Assembly (NCBI RefSeq): GCF_010686765.1
Contig: NZ_JAAGWF010000019.1
Span: 62,001-126,000, forward strand
Direction: 5' to 3'
DNA: 64,000 bases
Source of the DNA: Geodermatophilus sabuli
GTDB taxonomy: Bacteria; Actinomycetota; Actinomycetes; Mycobacteriales; Geodermatophilaceae
Part shown: positions 51,671 to 59,652 of the stretch, in pieces
How the letters are laid out: each line of letters begins with the position of its first letter
How positions within the stretch are numbered: the stretch's first letter is position 1
Position numbers and translations under genes: made by a program
Notes under the pieces: generated by a model
Databases searched by the model: none
Told to the model about the DNA's origin: nothing
Seen by the model: only the letters and a program-made list of their open reading frames with translations

Positions 51671-52692
51671 GCGACTGGGTGGGCGTCGTCGTCGCCGTCG
51701 TCCTGCTGCTGGCCAACGCCTTCTTCGTGGGCGCGGAGTTCGCGCTGATCTCCGCGCGCCGGTCCTCCATCGAGCCGCTGGCCGAGGCCGGGTCACGCCG
51801 GGCCCGCACCACGCTGGCCGCGATGGAGCGGGTGTCGCTGATGATGGCCGGCGCCCAGCTGGGCATCACCGTGTGCTCGCTGGGCCTCGGGGCCATCGGC
51901 GAGCCCGCCGTCGCGCACCTGCTGGAGCCGGTGTTCGACGCCGTCCAGGTGCCCGAGGGGCTCGTGCACCCCATCTCGTTCGTCATCGCGCTCACGCTCG
52001 TCGTGGCGCTGCACGTGGTGATCGGCGAGATGGTGCCGAAGAACCTGGCGCTGGCCGGTCCCGATCGCGCCGCGCTGATGCTGGCTCCCCCGCTCTCCGC
52101 GGTGGTCACCGTGCTCAAGCCGGTGATCCTCGCCCTCAACGCCCTGGCCAACGGGGTGCTGCGGCTGCTGCGGGTGGAGCCCAAGGACGAGGTCACCAGC
52201 TCCTTCACCCGCGACGAGGTGGCCGGACTGCTCGACCAGTCCCGCGCCGGCGGTCTGCTCGACAAGCGGGAGCACGACCTGCTGACCGGCGCGCTGATGC
52301 TCGAGGAGCGCACCCTCGGCTCGGTGCTCATCCCGCGGGCGGCGCTGACCACGGTGGCCCCCGCGGACTCCACGCTCGCGGTCGAGCGCGCGGCTGCGGC
52401 CACCGGCTTCTCCCGCTTCCCCGTGGTCTCCGGCGGGGAGTTCACCGGCTACGTGCACGTCAAGGACGTGCTCGACGTCGACGGCGACCCCGACGTCCGG
52501 GTCGCCGACATCACCCGGCCCCTGCCGCGCGTCCCGGCCGGCGGCGACCTGCGCTCCACCCTGCAGACCATGCAGGCCGACGGCGCCCAGTTCGCGGCCG
52601 TCATCGAGGACGGCGGGGTGCTGGGCGTGGTCGCGTTGGAGGACATCCTCGAGGAGCTGGTCGGCGAGATCCGCGACTCGGTGCACCGTTGA
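51667..52692 (+). CDS. CNNM/CorC-type membrane protein, shorter paralogue
   Basis: 341 residues. The same DUF21 domain (VVLLLANAFFVGAEFALISARRSSIE, GIGEPAVAHLLEP, HVVIGEMVPKNLALAGP) and CBS pair (GSVLIPRAALTTVAPADSTLAV, VVALEDILEELVGEI), but it stops after the CBS pair and lacks the CorC_HlyC tail of its neighbour. It starts at a GTG overlapping the upstream stop. The tandem long/short arrangement is common in actinobacteria. Confidence 0.85.
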   Translation: MSDWVGVVVAVVLLLANAFFVGAEFALISARRSSIEPLAEAGSRRARTTLAAMERVSLMMAGAQLGITVCSLGLGAIGEPAVAHLLEPVFDAVQVPEGLVHPISFVIALTLVVALHVVIGEMVPKNLALAGPDRAALMLAPPLSAVVTVLKPVILALNALANGVLRLLRVEPKDEVTSSFTRDEVAGLLDQSRAGGLLDKREHDLLTGALMLEERTLGSVLIPRAALTTVAPADSTLAVERAAAATGFSRFPVVSGGEFTGYVHVKDVLDVDGDPDVRVADITRPLPRVPAGGDLRSTLQTMQADGAQFAAVIEDGGVLGVVALEDILEELVGEIRDSVHR

Positions 52693-52765
52693 GGCGCCCC
52701 GGTCGGGCAGGGACCAGCCGATCGAGGAGTCGATCTGGAGGGCGCCGATCCGGGAGGATGGTCCC

Positions 52766-52975
52766 GTGAGCATCTGGGGCAAGGCGAAGGCGAAGGCCGA
52801 GGAACTGCTCGGCCGGGCCGAGGAGGTCTACGGCGAGGCGCACGGCGACGCCGCCGCCCAGCTCGACGGCGAGGCGCGGCGCCTCGAGGCCGAGGCCGAG
52901 GAGGAGGCCGCCGATCGCCGGGCGGACGGCGAGCGCCCGGCACCCGGCGGCGAGCACCCGCCCACCGGCTCCTGA
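52766..52975 (+). CDS. Small charged helical protein (CsbD-like)
   Basis: A 69-residue acidic/basic helix-forming protein (SIWGKAKAKAEELLGRAEEVYGEAHGDAAAQLDGEARRLEAEAEEEAADRRADG). The K-A-E-E-L-G-R pattern recalls CsbD stress proteins, but the match is short and could be composition only. GTG start with GGGAGGA 6 bases upstream. Soluble and probably disordered to helical. Confidence 0.55.
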   Translation: MSIWGKAKAKAEELLGRAEEVYGEAHGDAAAQLDGEARRLEAEAEEEAADRRADGERPAPGGEHPPTGS

Positions 52976-53046
52976 GCACGGAGGGGGACTGCATCATCAG
53001 CGGACTCGGCACGACGCACGGCACGGTCCAGGCAGGGATCGCCGAC

Positions 53047-53529
53047 ATGGCCCCCTGGCGCGACTTCACGGCCGCGACCGGCGGCGCCCTGGAGTTCCTG
53101 CACGGCCGGCTCGGCTGGGACGTGTGGTCGGTGACCCGGGTGCAGGACGACCGGCAGATCGTCCTCCAGGCCCATCCCGCCGACCTCGTTCGCCCGGGCA
53201 CCTGGCTGCCGTGGGCGGACAGCTTCTGCCGGCAGATGATCGCCGGTGAGGGGCCGCGGGCGGCGACGGTGACGGCCGCCGTCCCGGCGTACGCGGCGAG
53301 GGCGACCGGCCCGGGCGCCGGCGTGGCGGCCTACATCGGGGTCCCGCTGGTCACCGCCCGCGGCGAGCTGTTCGGCACGCTCTGCGGGGTGGCCTACCGG
53401 GCCCGGCCCCGCAGCGCCGCCCGCGACCTGCCCCTGGTCGAGCTGGTGGCACGGATGCTCAGCACCCTCATGGCCGCCGGCCTGGAACCGCCCGATCCGC
53501 CCGCGCTCGTGCCCGCGGCCGGCGGCTGA
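53047..53529 (+). CDS. Stand-alone GAF-domain protein
   Basis: 160 residues making up a single GAF domain: DFTAATGGALEFLHGRLGWDVWSVTRVQDDRQIVLQA, then LPWADSFCRQMIAGEGPRAATVTAAVPAYAARA, and AYIGVPLVTARGELFGTLCGVAYR. This layout resembles the sensing GAF found in front of GGDEF proteins, but no output domain is present. It may bind a small molecule and act through a partner. The ATG at 53047 is the only good start. It converges on moaE with 3 bases between the stops. Confidence 0.7.
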   Translation: MAPWRDFTAATGGALEFLHGRLGWDVWSVTRVQDDRQIVLQAHPADLVRPGTWLPWADSFCRQMIAGEGPRAATVTAAVPAYAARATGPGAGVAAYIGVPLVTARGELFGTLCGVAYRARPRSAARDLPLVELVARMLSTLMAAGLEPPDPPALVPAAGG

Positions 53530-53532
53530 CGT

Positions 53533-53943
53533 TCAGGGGCAGGCCACCCACTCCTCCTCGCCGTCGGTGAACAGCTGACGCTTCCAGATCGGCAGCCGAT
53601 GCTTCACCTCGTCGACGAGTTCGGCGCAGGCGGCGAAGGCCTGGCCGCGGTGCGAGGAGCTGACCGCGCAGGCCAGCGCCACGTCGCCGATGCCGAGCAT
53701 GCCCACCCGGTGGGAGACGGCGACGGCGTGCACGTCGGGGCGGGCGGCGAACTCCGCGGCCAGCTCCACCAGCACGTCCTGGGCGCTCGGGTGGCCGACG
53801 TACTCGAGCTCGGTCACCGACCGGCCGCCGTCGTGGTCTCGGACCACCCCGGCGAAGGAGACCACGGCGCCGGCGGCCTTGTCGGCCACGGCCTCCTCGT
53901 GCTCGGCGACCGACAGCGGCGCATCGACTACCCGGGCGATCAC
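53533..53943 (-). CDS. moaE: Molybdopterin synthase catalytic subunit MoaE
   Basis: 136 residues: AGAVVSFAGVVRDHDGGRSVTELEYVGHPSAQDVLVELAAEF, then AVSHRVGMLGIGDVALACAVSSSHRGQAFAACAELVDEVKHRLPIWKRQLFTDGEEEWV. The HRG and KHRLPIWKRQ stretches hold the conserved catalytic lysine and arginine. With MoaD it converts precursor Z to molybdopterin. GTG start at 53943, overlapping the MocA-like gene by 4 bases. Confidence 0.95.
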   Translation of the reverse strand: MIARVVDAPLSVAEHEEAVADKAAGAVVSFAGVVRDHDGGRSVTELEYVGHPSAQDVLVELAAEFAARPDVHAVAVSHRVGMLGIGDVALACAVSSSHRGQAFAACAELVDEVKHRLPIWKRQLFTDGEEEWVACP

Positions 53944-54521
53944 GGCGCCGAAGGTACCCCGCCCGGTGGCACGTCGAGGTCGGCCGGATCGGCCAGCCCG
54001 GTGCAGTCGACCTCCGTGACCGCGCGCCCGGCCAGGTACCGGCGGGCCCCCTCGTCGCCGGTGGCGGTGGCCACCACCCCGGCCCAGTGCTCGCGACCCA
54101 GCAGCACCGGATGGCCGCGCACGCCGTCGTAGGTCGCCACCGCCAGCGCGTCCGGCGCCGCGTGCTCGGCCATCCGTGCCAGCGCCGCCGGCGTCATCCC
54201 GGGCATGTCGACCAGCTGCACGAGTGCGGCGTCGACGACCCCCGGCCAGCCACGCAGCCCGTCCAGCCCGGTCCGCAGGGAGGAGGCCATGCCGGTCTCC
54301 CAGTCGCGGTTGGCGAGCACGGTCGCGCCGTCGAGGTCCGCCGTCCGCCAGACGTCGACCGCCCGCGCGCCGAGGACGACGAGCACCGGGTCGCACACCG
54401 CCGCCGCCGTCCGGACCGCCCGCTCGACCAGGAGGCTGCCCTCGTACTCGACCAGCGCCTTGGGCATCCCGTAGCGGCGGCCGCCCCCCGCGGCGAGGAC
54501 CAGCCCGGCGACCGACGTCAT
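53940..54521 (-). CDS. MocA/MobA-like molybdenum cofactor nucleotidyltransferase
   Basis: A 193-residue nucleotidyltransferase: VAGLVLAAGGGRRYGMPKALVEYEGSLLVERAV is the NTP-binding LAAGxxxRxGxPK signature, with VQLVDMPGMTPAALARM and YDGVRGHPVLLGREHW downstream. It resembles MocA, which attaches CMP to molybdopterin to give the cytosine dinucleotide form used by xanthine-dehydrogenase-type enzymes, and so fits the coxSLM enzyme here. It is translationally coupled to moaE. A MobA (GMP) role is the alternative. Confidence 0.8.
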   Translation of the reverse strand: MTSVAGLVLAAGGGRRYGMPKALVEYEGSLLVERAVRTAAAVCDPVLVVLGARAVDVWRTADLDGATVLANRDWETGMASSLRTGLDGLRGWPGVVDAALVQLVDMPGMTPAALARMAEHAAPDALAVATYDGVRGHPVLLGREHWAGVVATATGDEGARRYLAGRAVTEVDCTGLADPADLDVPPGGVPSAP

Positions 54522-54540
54522 GCCCCCACCCTCCCAAAGC

Positions 54541-54562
54541 GGCCTTCGTGGCCACGCAGGCC
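54541..54562. repeat. Palindromic repeat between the MocA-like gene and modC
   Basis: GGCCTTCGTGGCCACG, then cAGGCC: the 22-base core with one mismatched pair. It lies in a 53-base intergenic gap, unlike the copies inside mftF and the OYE1 gene, and may act as a hairpin between the two minus-strand genes. Confidence 0.65.
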
Positions 54563-54574
54563 GGTCGGAGCCGC

Positions 54575-55630
54575 TCAGCGGGCGTAGACGGCGACCTCGG
54601 AGGCCTTCACCGTCGCCCACACCGCCGCTCCGGGAGCCAGGCCGAGCTCGGCGAACGCGGTCGCGGTGACGTCGGCCAGCACCGGCACCTCGCCGTCGAG
54701 CTCGCAGCGCACCGTCGACCCGTGCGGCGTGGCCGACACCAGCCGGGCCGGCCAGACGTTGCGCGGGCTCCCGTCGGGACGGCTGAGCCAGAGCGCCACG
54801 GATTCCGGTCGGACGGCGACGAACACCGGCCCCGTGCTCTCCTCGGCCACCGCGACCGTGCCCCCGCCGTCCAGCCGGACGGTGCTGCCCGCGGCGGTGC
54901 CCGGCAGGAGGGCCAGGCCGACCAGCCGCGCGACGTAGTCCGTCCGCGGGTGCCGGCTGACGTCGGCGGGCGTCCCCGCCTGGACCACCCGGCCGTCCTC
55001 GACCACCACGACGCGGTCGGCCAGCGCCATCGCGTCCACCGGGTCGTGGGTGACGAGCACGGTGCTGCCGGCGTAGCCCGCCAGGTGGTGGCGCAGCTCG
55101 GCCCGGACGGTCAGCCGGGTGCGGGCGTCGAGCGCGGACAGCGGCTCGTCGAGCAGCAGCAGCGCGGGGTCGCCGACCAGCGCGCGGGCCAGCGCCGCCC
55201 GCTGCGCCTGGCCGCCGGAGAGCCGGCCGGGCCGCCGGTCGCCCAGCTCGGCGATGCCCACCCGTTCCAGCCACTCCCCGGCCGCGGCCCGCGCGTCGGC
55301 CCGGCGCACACCGCGGGTGCGCAGCCCGAAGGCGACGTTCTCGGTGACCGACAGGTGCGGGAACAGCAGGTGGTCCTGGAACACCATGCCGAGGTGCCGG
55401 GCGTGCGCGGGGACGCGCACCTCGGCCGCGACGTCGTCCCACACCTCGGCGCCGTCCACCACCACCCGGCCACCGTCGGGCGGCAGCAGGCCGGCCAGCA
55501 CCCGGAGGAGCGTCGACTTGCCCGCGCCGTTGGGCCCGAGGACGGCGAGCACCTCGCCGTCGGCCACCTCGAGGTCGACGGCGAGGTCCAGGGCGCCCCG
55601 CCGGACGGCCACCTGCGCGGAGAGGCTCAC
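54575..55630 (-). CDS. modC: Molybdate ABC transporter ATP-binding protein ModC
   Basis: 351 residues: Walker A GPNGAGKST (32-40), signature RLSGGQAQRAALARALV, Walker B LLLLDEPLSALDARTR, H-loop VLVTHDPVDAMALADR. The C-terminal ~130 residues contain TOBE-like domains (FVAVRPESVALWLSR and VWATVKASEVAVYAR), usual for ModC and other oxyanion importers. It overlaps modB by 4 bases. It powers molybdate (or tungstate) uptake for the Mo enzymes of the window. Confidence 0.9.
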   Translation of the reverse strand: MSLSAQVAVRRGALDLAVDLEVADGEVLAVLGPNGAGKSTLLRVLAGLLPPDGGRVVVDGAEVWDDVAAEVRVPAHARHLGMVFQDHLLFPHLSVTENVAFGLRTRGVRRADARAAAGEWLERVGIAELGDRRPGRLSGGQAQRAALARALVGDPALLLLDEPLSALDARTRLTVRAELRHHLAGYAGSTVLVTHDPVDAMALADRVVVVEDGRVVQAGTPADVSRHPRTDYVARLVGLALLPGTAAGSTVRLDGGGTVAVAEESTGPVFVAVRPESVALWLSRPDGSPRNVWPARLVSATPHGSTVRCELDGEVPVLADVTATAFAELGLAPGAAVWATVKASEVAVYAR

Positions 55631-56424
55631 ACCCGGCCCAGCCACCGGTCCCGGAGCAGGAGCAGCGTGGCCAGCGAGACGGCCAGCAGCACCAGCGACA
55701 GCACGATCGCGGCGTCCGGGTCCCGCTGCAGCGCCAGGTACACGGCCAGCGGCATGGTCTGCGTCGTGCCCGGGAAGTTGCCGGCGAAGGTGATGGTGGC
55801 GCCGAACTCGCCCAGGGCGCGGGCCCAGCACAGCACCGCCCCGGCGGCGATGCCGGGGGCGACGAGGGGGAGGGTGACCCGGCGGAACGTCGTCCAGCGG
55901 TCGGCGCCCAGGGTGGCCGCGGCGTCCTCGAAGCGGGCGTCGGCGGCGCGCAGCGCCCCCTCGACGCTGATGACCAGGAACGGCATCGCCACGAACGTCT
56001 CGGCGATGACGACGGCGGTGGTGGTGAACGGGATGGTCAGCCCGAACGCCGCGTCCAGCCACTGCCCGACCAGCCCCTGCCGGCCCAGGACGAGGAACAG
56101 CGCCACGCCGCCCACGACGGGGGGCAGCACCAGGGGCACGGTCACGAGGGCCCGCAGCACCGACCGCCCGCGCAGCCGGGACCGGGCCAGCACCCAGGCC
56201 AGCGGGACGCCGAGCACCAGGGACACCGCCGTGGCCAGGGTCGCCGACACCACCGACAGCCGCAGCGCCTCGCCCACCCCGGGCTCGGCCAGCCGCGGCC
56301 CCAGCTGCGCCCACGGCGTGGAGACGAGCAGGCCGACGACGGGCAGGACGAGGAAGACCACCCCGAGCGCGGCCGGGACCATCAGCGGCACCGGGACGCC
56401 GGCGCCCTCCCGGCGGGCACTCAC
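55627..56424 (-). CDS. modB: Molybdate ABC transporter permease ModB
   Basis: 265 residues with about six helices and the ABC importer EAA loop (EDAAATLGADRWTTFRRVTLPLVAPGIAAGAVLCWARALGEFGATITFAGNFPG). The GEFGATITFAGN stretch is typical of ModB. It overlaps modC downstream and modA upstream by 4 bases each, so the three are translated together. Confidence 0.9.
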   Translation of the reverse strand: MSARREGAGVPVPLMVPAALGVVFLVLPVVGLLVSTPWAQLGPRLAEPGVGEALRLSVVSATLATAVSLVLGVPLAWVLARSRLRGRSVLRALVTVPLVLPPVVGGVALFLVLGRQGLVGQWLDAAFGLTIPFTTTAVVIAETFVAMPFLVISVEGALRAADARFEDAAATLGADRWTTFRRVTLPLVAPGIAAGAVLCWARALGEFGATITFAGNFPGTTQTMPLAVYLALQRDPDAAIVLSLVLLAVSLATLLLLRDRWLGRV

Positions 56425-57263
56425 GGTTCGAGGAACCCGGCGTCCGCCAGCGCCGTCCGGCCCTCGTCGGAGAGCACCAGGTCGGCGAAGGCCCGGGCGG
56501 CGGCCGGGTTGGCGGCGTCCTCGACGACCGCGACCGGATAGCGGTTGACGGCGCGCGCGGCCTCGGTGAAGGCGTAGGCCAGGACCGTGTCGGTCGCCGC
56601 GTGCACGTCGGAGAGGTAGACCAGCCCGGCGTCGACCTCACCCAGCTGCACCTTGGTGAGCACCGCCCGCACGTCGTCCTCGTAGGTGTCGGGCACGTCG
56701 GTGAGGCCCGCGGACTCCAGCACCTCCGCCGCGGCCGCCCCGCACGGCACCTCCGGCGCGCAGACGGCGAGGGTGAGGTCCTCCCGGATCAGCTCGGCCA
56801 GCCCGGGGATGCCCCCCGATTCCTCGGGCGGGGCGACCCCGGCCGGGTCCTCGGGCGGGACGGCGAGCATCAGGGGGTTCTCGGCGAACACCTCGGGGTC
56901 GGTCACCAGCCCGGCGTCCTCGGCCCGGGCCATCTGCGCCTCGTCCGCGGAGGCGAAGACGTCGGCCGGGGCCCCCTGCAGCAGCTGGGTGGCCAGCGCG
57001 GAGCTGCCCGCGAAGCTGAACCGGACGGTGAGCTGCGGGTTCTCCTCCTCCAGCCGCTGCCCGAGGTCGGTGAAGACGTCGGTGAGCGAGGCGGCCGCGA
57101 AGACGGTGAGCGTCCCGGTGAGCCCCGGGTCCCCCGCCTCCGCCGGCGCGCCCTCCGCGGCCCCGGGCGCGGCGTCGGCTCCGTCGGTGCCGGAGGCGGC
57201 GGTGCACCCGGCGAGGCAGAACAGCAGGACGGCGAGGACGGGGCCGGCCAGGCGCCGGGTCAC
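56421..57263 (-). CDS. modA: Molybdate-binding lipoprotein ModA
   Basis: 280 residues. The lipobox LAVLLFCLAGC marks a lipoprotein. The mature protein has the ModA pattern LTVFAAASLTDVFTDLGQRLEEENPQLTVRFSFAGSSALATQLLQGAPADVFASADEAQM and ends with LVLSDEGRTALADAGF. It binds molybdate or tungstate outside the cell and delivers it to ModBC. GTG start at 57263, overlapping the upstream HTH/molybdate-binding gene by 4 bases. Confidence 0.9.
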   Translation of the reverse strand: MTRRLAGPVLAVLLFCLAGCTAASGTDGADAAPGAAEGAPAEAGDPGLTGTLTVFAAASLTDVFTDLGQRLEEENPQLTVRFSFAGSSALATQLLQGAPADVFASADEAQMARAEDAGLVTDPEVFAENPLMLAVPPEDPAGVAPPEESGGIPGLAELIREDLTLAVCAPEVPCGAAAAEVLESAGLTDVPDTYEDDVRAVLTKVQLGEVDAGLVYLSDVHAATDTVLAYAFTEAARAVNRYPVAVVEDAANPAAARAFADLVLSDEGRTALADAGFLEP

Positions 57264-57667
57264 GGCACGTCCACGCTGACCTGGGTGGCCTTGACGGTCG
57301 CCACCGCCCGGACGCCGACGTCCAGCCCCAGCTCGTCGGCGGCCTCGCGCGACATCAGCGACACCACCCGGAACGGCCCGGCCTGGATCTCCACCTGGGC
57401 CATCACGGTGTCCCGCACGACCCGGGTGACCAGGCCGGTGAGCCGGTTGCGGGCGGAGGAGCCGCGGGTCGTCCCCGGCTCGGGCGGCTCGTGCAGCTGC
57501 GTGGCCACCCGGGCGAGGTCGGCGCCGGCCACGTGCGCGGGCCCGCCGCCGTCCCGGCGCGCCGGCAGCCGGCCGGAGTCGATCCAGCGGCGCACGGTGT
57601 CGTCGCTCACGCCGAGCAGCGCAGCGGCCTCGGCGATGCGGTAGGAAGCGGACACGGGCGGCACCAT
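57260..57667 (-). CDS. HTH plus molybdate-binding (TOBE/Mop) regulator or storage protein
   Basis: 135 residues. The N-terminus is an excisionase/MerR-type HTH (YRIAEAAALLGVSDDTVRRWIDSGRLPARRDGGG). The C-terminus is a Mop/TOBE domain (SARNRLTGLVTRVVRDTVMAQVEIQAGPFRVVSLMSREAADELGLDVGVRAVATVKATQVSVDVP). It is the first gene of the mod operon and probably senses molybdate to control modABC, a ModE analogue with a different HTH. The ATG at 57667 or a GTG at 57655 may be the start. Divergent from the RecQ-family helicase. Confidence 0.85.
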   Translation of the reverse strand: MVPPVSASYRIAEAAALLGVSDDTVRRWIDSGRLPARRDGGGPAHVAGADLARVATQLHEPPEPGTTRGSSARNRLTGLVTRVVRDTVMAQVEIQAGPFRVVSLMSREAADELGLDVGVRAVATVKATQVSVDVP

Positions 57668-57796
57668 AGGTCCGCAGACGCGGAAGCGGCAAGCGACCGG
57701 TCTCCGCGAGTGCGGGAGCTTCCGGACTTGCGGCGCCGAGAGTCCCGATCGTGGTGCGGCGGTTTGGGGGCCTCCCGGCCCGGGGAGTGGGTGCCG

Positions 57797-59509
57797 GTGC
57801 CCCGCGCCGCGAAGACCAGCCCCGCCGGGGCGTCCGCCTCCGTCCGTACCCGCCGCCTCCGCGAGGTCGCCAGGGACCTGCTCGGCTTCGAGGACTTCCG
57901 GCCCGGCCAGGAGGAGGCGATGCAGTCGGTCGTCGGCGGGCGGGACACGCTCGCGGTGTTGCCGTCGGGCGCCGGCAAGTCCGCCGTCTACCAGGTCGCC
58001 GGGCAGCTGACCGACGGGCCGGTGCTCGTCGTCTCCCCGCTCATCGCCCTGCAGCGCGACCAGGTCGACCGGCTCGACGACCTCGACGGGCTCGACGGCG
58101 AGGCGGCCCAGCTCAACTCCGCCCTCTCGGCCGCGGACCAGCGGGCCGCACTCGAGGGCCTGGCGGACGGAACGGTCCGCTACCTGTTCCTGGCCCCCGA
58201 GCAGCTGGCCAAGCCCGAGGTCGTGGACGCGATCGCCGCCGCGCGCCCGGCGCTGTTCGTCGTCGACGAGGCGCACTGCGTGTCGGCGTGGGGCCACGAC
58301 TTCCGCCCCGACTACCTGCGGCTGGGCGCCGTGGTCGAGCAGCTGGGGCACCCGACCGTGCTCGCCCTCACCGCCACCGCCGCCCCGCCGGTCCGTGCCG
58401 AGATCGTCGAGCGGCTGGCGATGCGCGAACCCGTCGTCGTGGTCGCCGGCTTCGACCGGCCGGAGATCCGGCTGGAGGTCGAGCAGCACGCCGACGCGCA
58501 CGGCAAGCAGAAGGCGGTACTCGACCGGGTGCTGGCCCAGATCGGCGAGGGCCACGTGCCGGGGATCGTCTACAGCGCGACCCGGAAGGGCACCGAGGAG
58601 CTCGCGGCCGAGCTGACCGACCGCGGGCTGCGGGCCCGGGCGTACCACGCGGGCCTGCGCAAGGCCGAGCGCGAGGAGACCCAGCAGGCCTTCATGGACG
58701 ACGGGCTGGACGTCGTCGTCGCCACGACCGCCTTCGGCATGGGGATCGACAAGCCCGACACCCGGTTCGTCGTCCACGCCGAGCCGGCCGACTCCGTGGA
58801 CAGCTACTACCAGGAGATCGGCCGCGCCGGCCGTGACGGCGAACCGGCGCTGGCCGTGCTCGTCTACCGGCAGGAGGACCTCGGCCTGCGCCGCTTCTTC
58901 GCCGCCGGCGTCCCCGCCGAGGAGGAGCTCCAGCAGGTTGCCGGCCTCGTGAGCGCCGCCGAGGCCGCGGGCCTGGACGACGGCGTCGACGTCCGGCAGC
59001 TGCGCGAGGAGACCGGGCGGGCCGCCACCCCGCTCGCCCGCGACCTCAACCTGCTCGAGCAGGTCTCGGCGGTGGTCCTCGACGAGGAGGGCGCCGTCCA
59101 CGCCGCCGACGGCGCGCCGAGCCCGGCCGAGGCGGCCGCGGCCGCCCGTGAGCTGGCCGAGCACCACGAGCAGGTCGACCAGAGCCGGGTGGAGATGATG
59201 CGCGGCTACGCCGAGACGACCGAGTGCCGGCGGCAGTTCCTGCTCGGCTACTTCGGCGAGCAGCTCGCGCAGCCGTGCGGGAACTGCGACAACTGCTCGG
59301 CCGGGCTGTCCCGGCAGCAGCCGGGCGCGGCGGACGCGGACACCCCGTTCCCGGCGCAGACACCGGTGCAGCACGCCGAGTGGGGGCCGGGGGTCGTCAT
59401 GCGGGTCGAGGACGACCGGGTCGTCGTCCTGTTCGAGGAGGTCGGCTACAAGACGCTGGGCGTGGCCGCCGTCGTCGCCAACGACCTGCTGGAGCGCCGG
59501 GACACCTGA
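57797..59509 (+). CDS. RecQ-family ATP-dependent DNA helicase
   Basis: 570 residues. Motif 0 is FRPGQEEAMQSV, motif I PSGAGKS (56-62), motif II DEAHCVSAWGHDFRPDY, motif III ALTATAAP, and motif VI YYQEIGRAGRDGEPALAVL. The zinc-binding domain is CRRQFLLGYFGEQLAQPCGNCDNC. There is no HRDC domain; the tail (TPVQHAEWGPGVVMRVEDDRVVVLFEEVGYKTLGV) is a small SH3-like domain seen in actinobacterial RecQ-like helicases. It unwinds DNA 3' to 5' during recombination and repair. Start chosen at the GTG at 57797 with GGGGAG 9 bases before it. Confidence 0.9.
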   Translation: MPRAAKTSPAGASASVRTRRLREVARDLLGFEDFRPGQEEAMQSVVGGRDTLAVLPSGAGKSAVYQVAGQLTDGPVLVVSPLIALQRDQVDRLDDLDGLDGEAAQLNSALSAADQRAALEGLADGTVRYLFLAPEQLAKPEVVDAIAAARPALFVVDEAHCVSAWGHDFRPDYLRLGAVVEQLGHPTVLALTATAAPPVRAEIVERLAMREPVVVVAGFDRPEIRLEVEQHADAHGKQKAVLDRVLAQIGEGHVPGIVYSATRKGTEELAAELTDRGLRARAYHAGLRKAEREETQQAFMDDGLDVVVATTAFGMGIDKPDTRFVVHAEPADSVDSYYQEIGRAGRDGEPALAVLVYRQEDLGLRRFFAAGVPAEEELQQVAGLVSAAEAAGLDDGVDVRQLREETGRAATPLARDLNLLEQVSAVVLDEEGAVHAADGAPSPAEAAAAARELAEHHEQVDQSRVEMMRGYAETTECRRQFLLGYFGEQLAQPCGNCDNCSAGLSRQQPGAADADTPFPAQTPVQHAEWGPGVVMRVEDDRVVVLFEEVGYKTLGVAAVVANDLLERRDT

Positions 59510-59516
59510 GGGAGGA

Positions 59517-59566
59517 CCCTGCTGCCCCCACCGCTCGCGGACGCGCGGGGGGCCCCTGCAGCAGGG
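59517..59566. terminator. Hairpin after recQ, distant relative of the stop-proximal repeats
   Basis: CCCTGCTGC (59517-59525) pairs with GCAGCAGGG (59558-59566), enclosing a second CG-rich stem. It begins GGACCC just after the stop codon, as the copies at 9103, 34541 and 63281 do, but the interior sequence has diverged. Confidence 0.65.
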
Positions 59567-59652
59567 CCGGAGCTTGGAGCTGCGGGAGCACGGGATCCCG
59601 ATCATGATCGACCTGGAACCGGACGGACCGGTCCGGCGGGAGGAGTACACGG

